Shown here: positions 63,871-64,000 of the stretch, piece by piece
Position numbering within the stretch: the first letter of the stretch is position 1
How the letters are laid out: each line of letters begins with the position of its first letter
DNA from: Gari tellinella
Lineage: Eukaryota > Mollusca > Bivalvia > Cardiida > Psammobiidae
Length of the DNA: 64,000 bases
Reading direction: 5' to 3'
NCBI GenBank assembly: GCA_922989275.2
Contig: OV277861.1
Coordinates: 51,003,623 to 51,067,622 of the forward strand
The notes under the pieces: model-generated
What the model was told of the DNA's origin: nothing
Databases searched by the model: none
Seen by the model: only the letters and a program-made list of their open reading frames with translations
Position numbers and translations under genes: made by a program

Positions 63871-64000
63871 TGATGACCTACAAAGGTTGCTGGCTAATGA
63901 TATGACTAGACCAACTCGCGTAAGAAAAGAATTCCTTCTGTATAAAAACTTAAGCAAACTTCTAAACTTCTAAAAATGTGTTCATGCATTGTTACAATGT

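Overview
This window is eukaryotic, AT-rich by eye, intergenic or intronic DNA. It is packed with small non-autonomous DNA transposons and satellite-bearing repeats. My best guess is a bivalve mollusc, perhaps a heterodont such as a dreissenid mussel, though the species guess is weak. Two things point there. Several long elements have ~145-160 bp tandem cores followed by an (ACGG)n or (ACAG)n microsatellite and a 3' hairpin, which is the architecture described for bivalve pearl/CvA/DTE-type elements. The density of TTAA- and TA-flanked MITEs is also very high. No reading frame exceeds 126 codons, and most short frames simply translate repeats. I recognise no complete host gene, tRNA or CRISPR array.

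I named the repeat families by letter. TTAA-flanked, piggyBac-like by target site and CYCNTT termini: A (~251 bp, about 35 whole, nested or partial copies), B (214 bp, five near-identical copies), C, D (251-259 bp), I, J (208 bp) and probably V. TTAA-flanked with other termini (could be Kolobok-like): K, L, R. TA-flanked with CAGT-type, pogo-like termini: E, H, N, O, P, Q. Others: F (CAGGGCTCC ends with a 68 bp palindrome), G (CCGGCTGTAC ends), T and U (hAT-like ends), and a Tc1-like element with a decayed transposase at 29731-30900.

Layout: 1-490 end of a satellite-bearing element; 1-5 kb F, E, A and I copies and a long inverted repeat; 5-9 kb A, N, D-in-E and a repeat-poor stretch; 10.1-12.9 kb element G split by element P, which carries a duplicated 5S rRNA-like fragment; 14-16.3 kb a ~297 bp tandem array; 16-29 kb scattered MITEs and one candidate signal-peptide exon (24593-24682); 29.7-30.9 kb the Tc1-like element; 31-41 kb dense A/B/D/O copies and a triple nest at 35-37 kb; 42.3-44.9 kb two abutting satellite elements; 49.3-51.4 kb a four-level nest; 52-63 kb further MITEs, an hAT-like element, a duplicated segment with an occupied and an empty site, and low-order tandem repeats at the right edge.

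The most interesting signal is combinatorial. Families with different termini and target sites (TTAA against TA) carry the same kinds of long central palindrome. The A and E palindromes contain TTAA, and other TTAA elements are repeatedly found inserted exactly there. This suggests a self-nesting network in which palindromic cores are shared and also act as landing sites.
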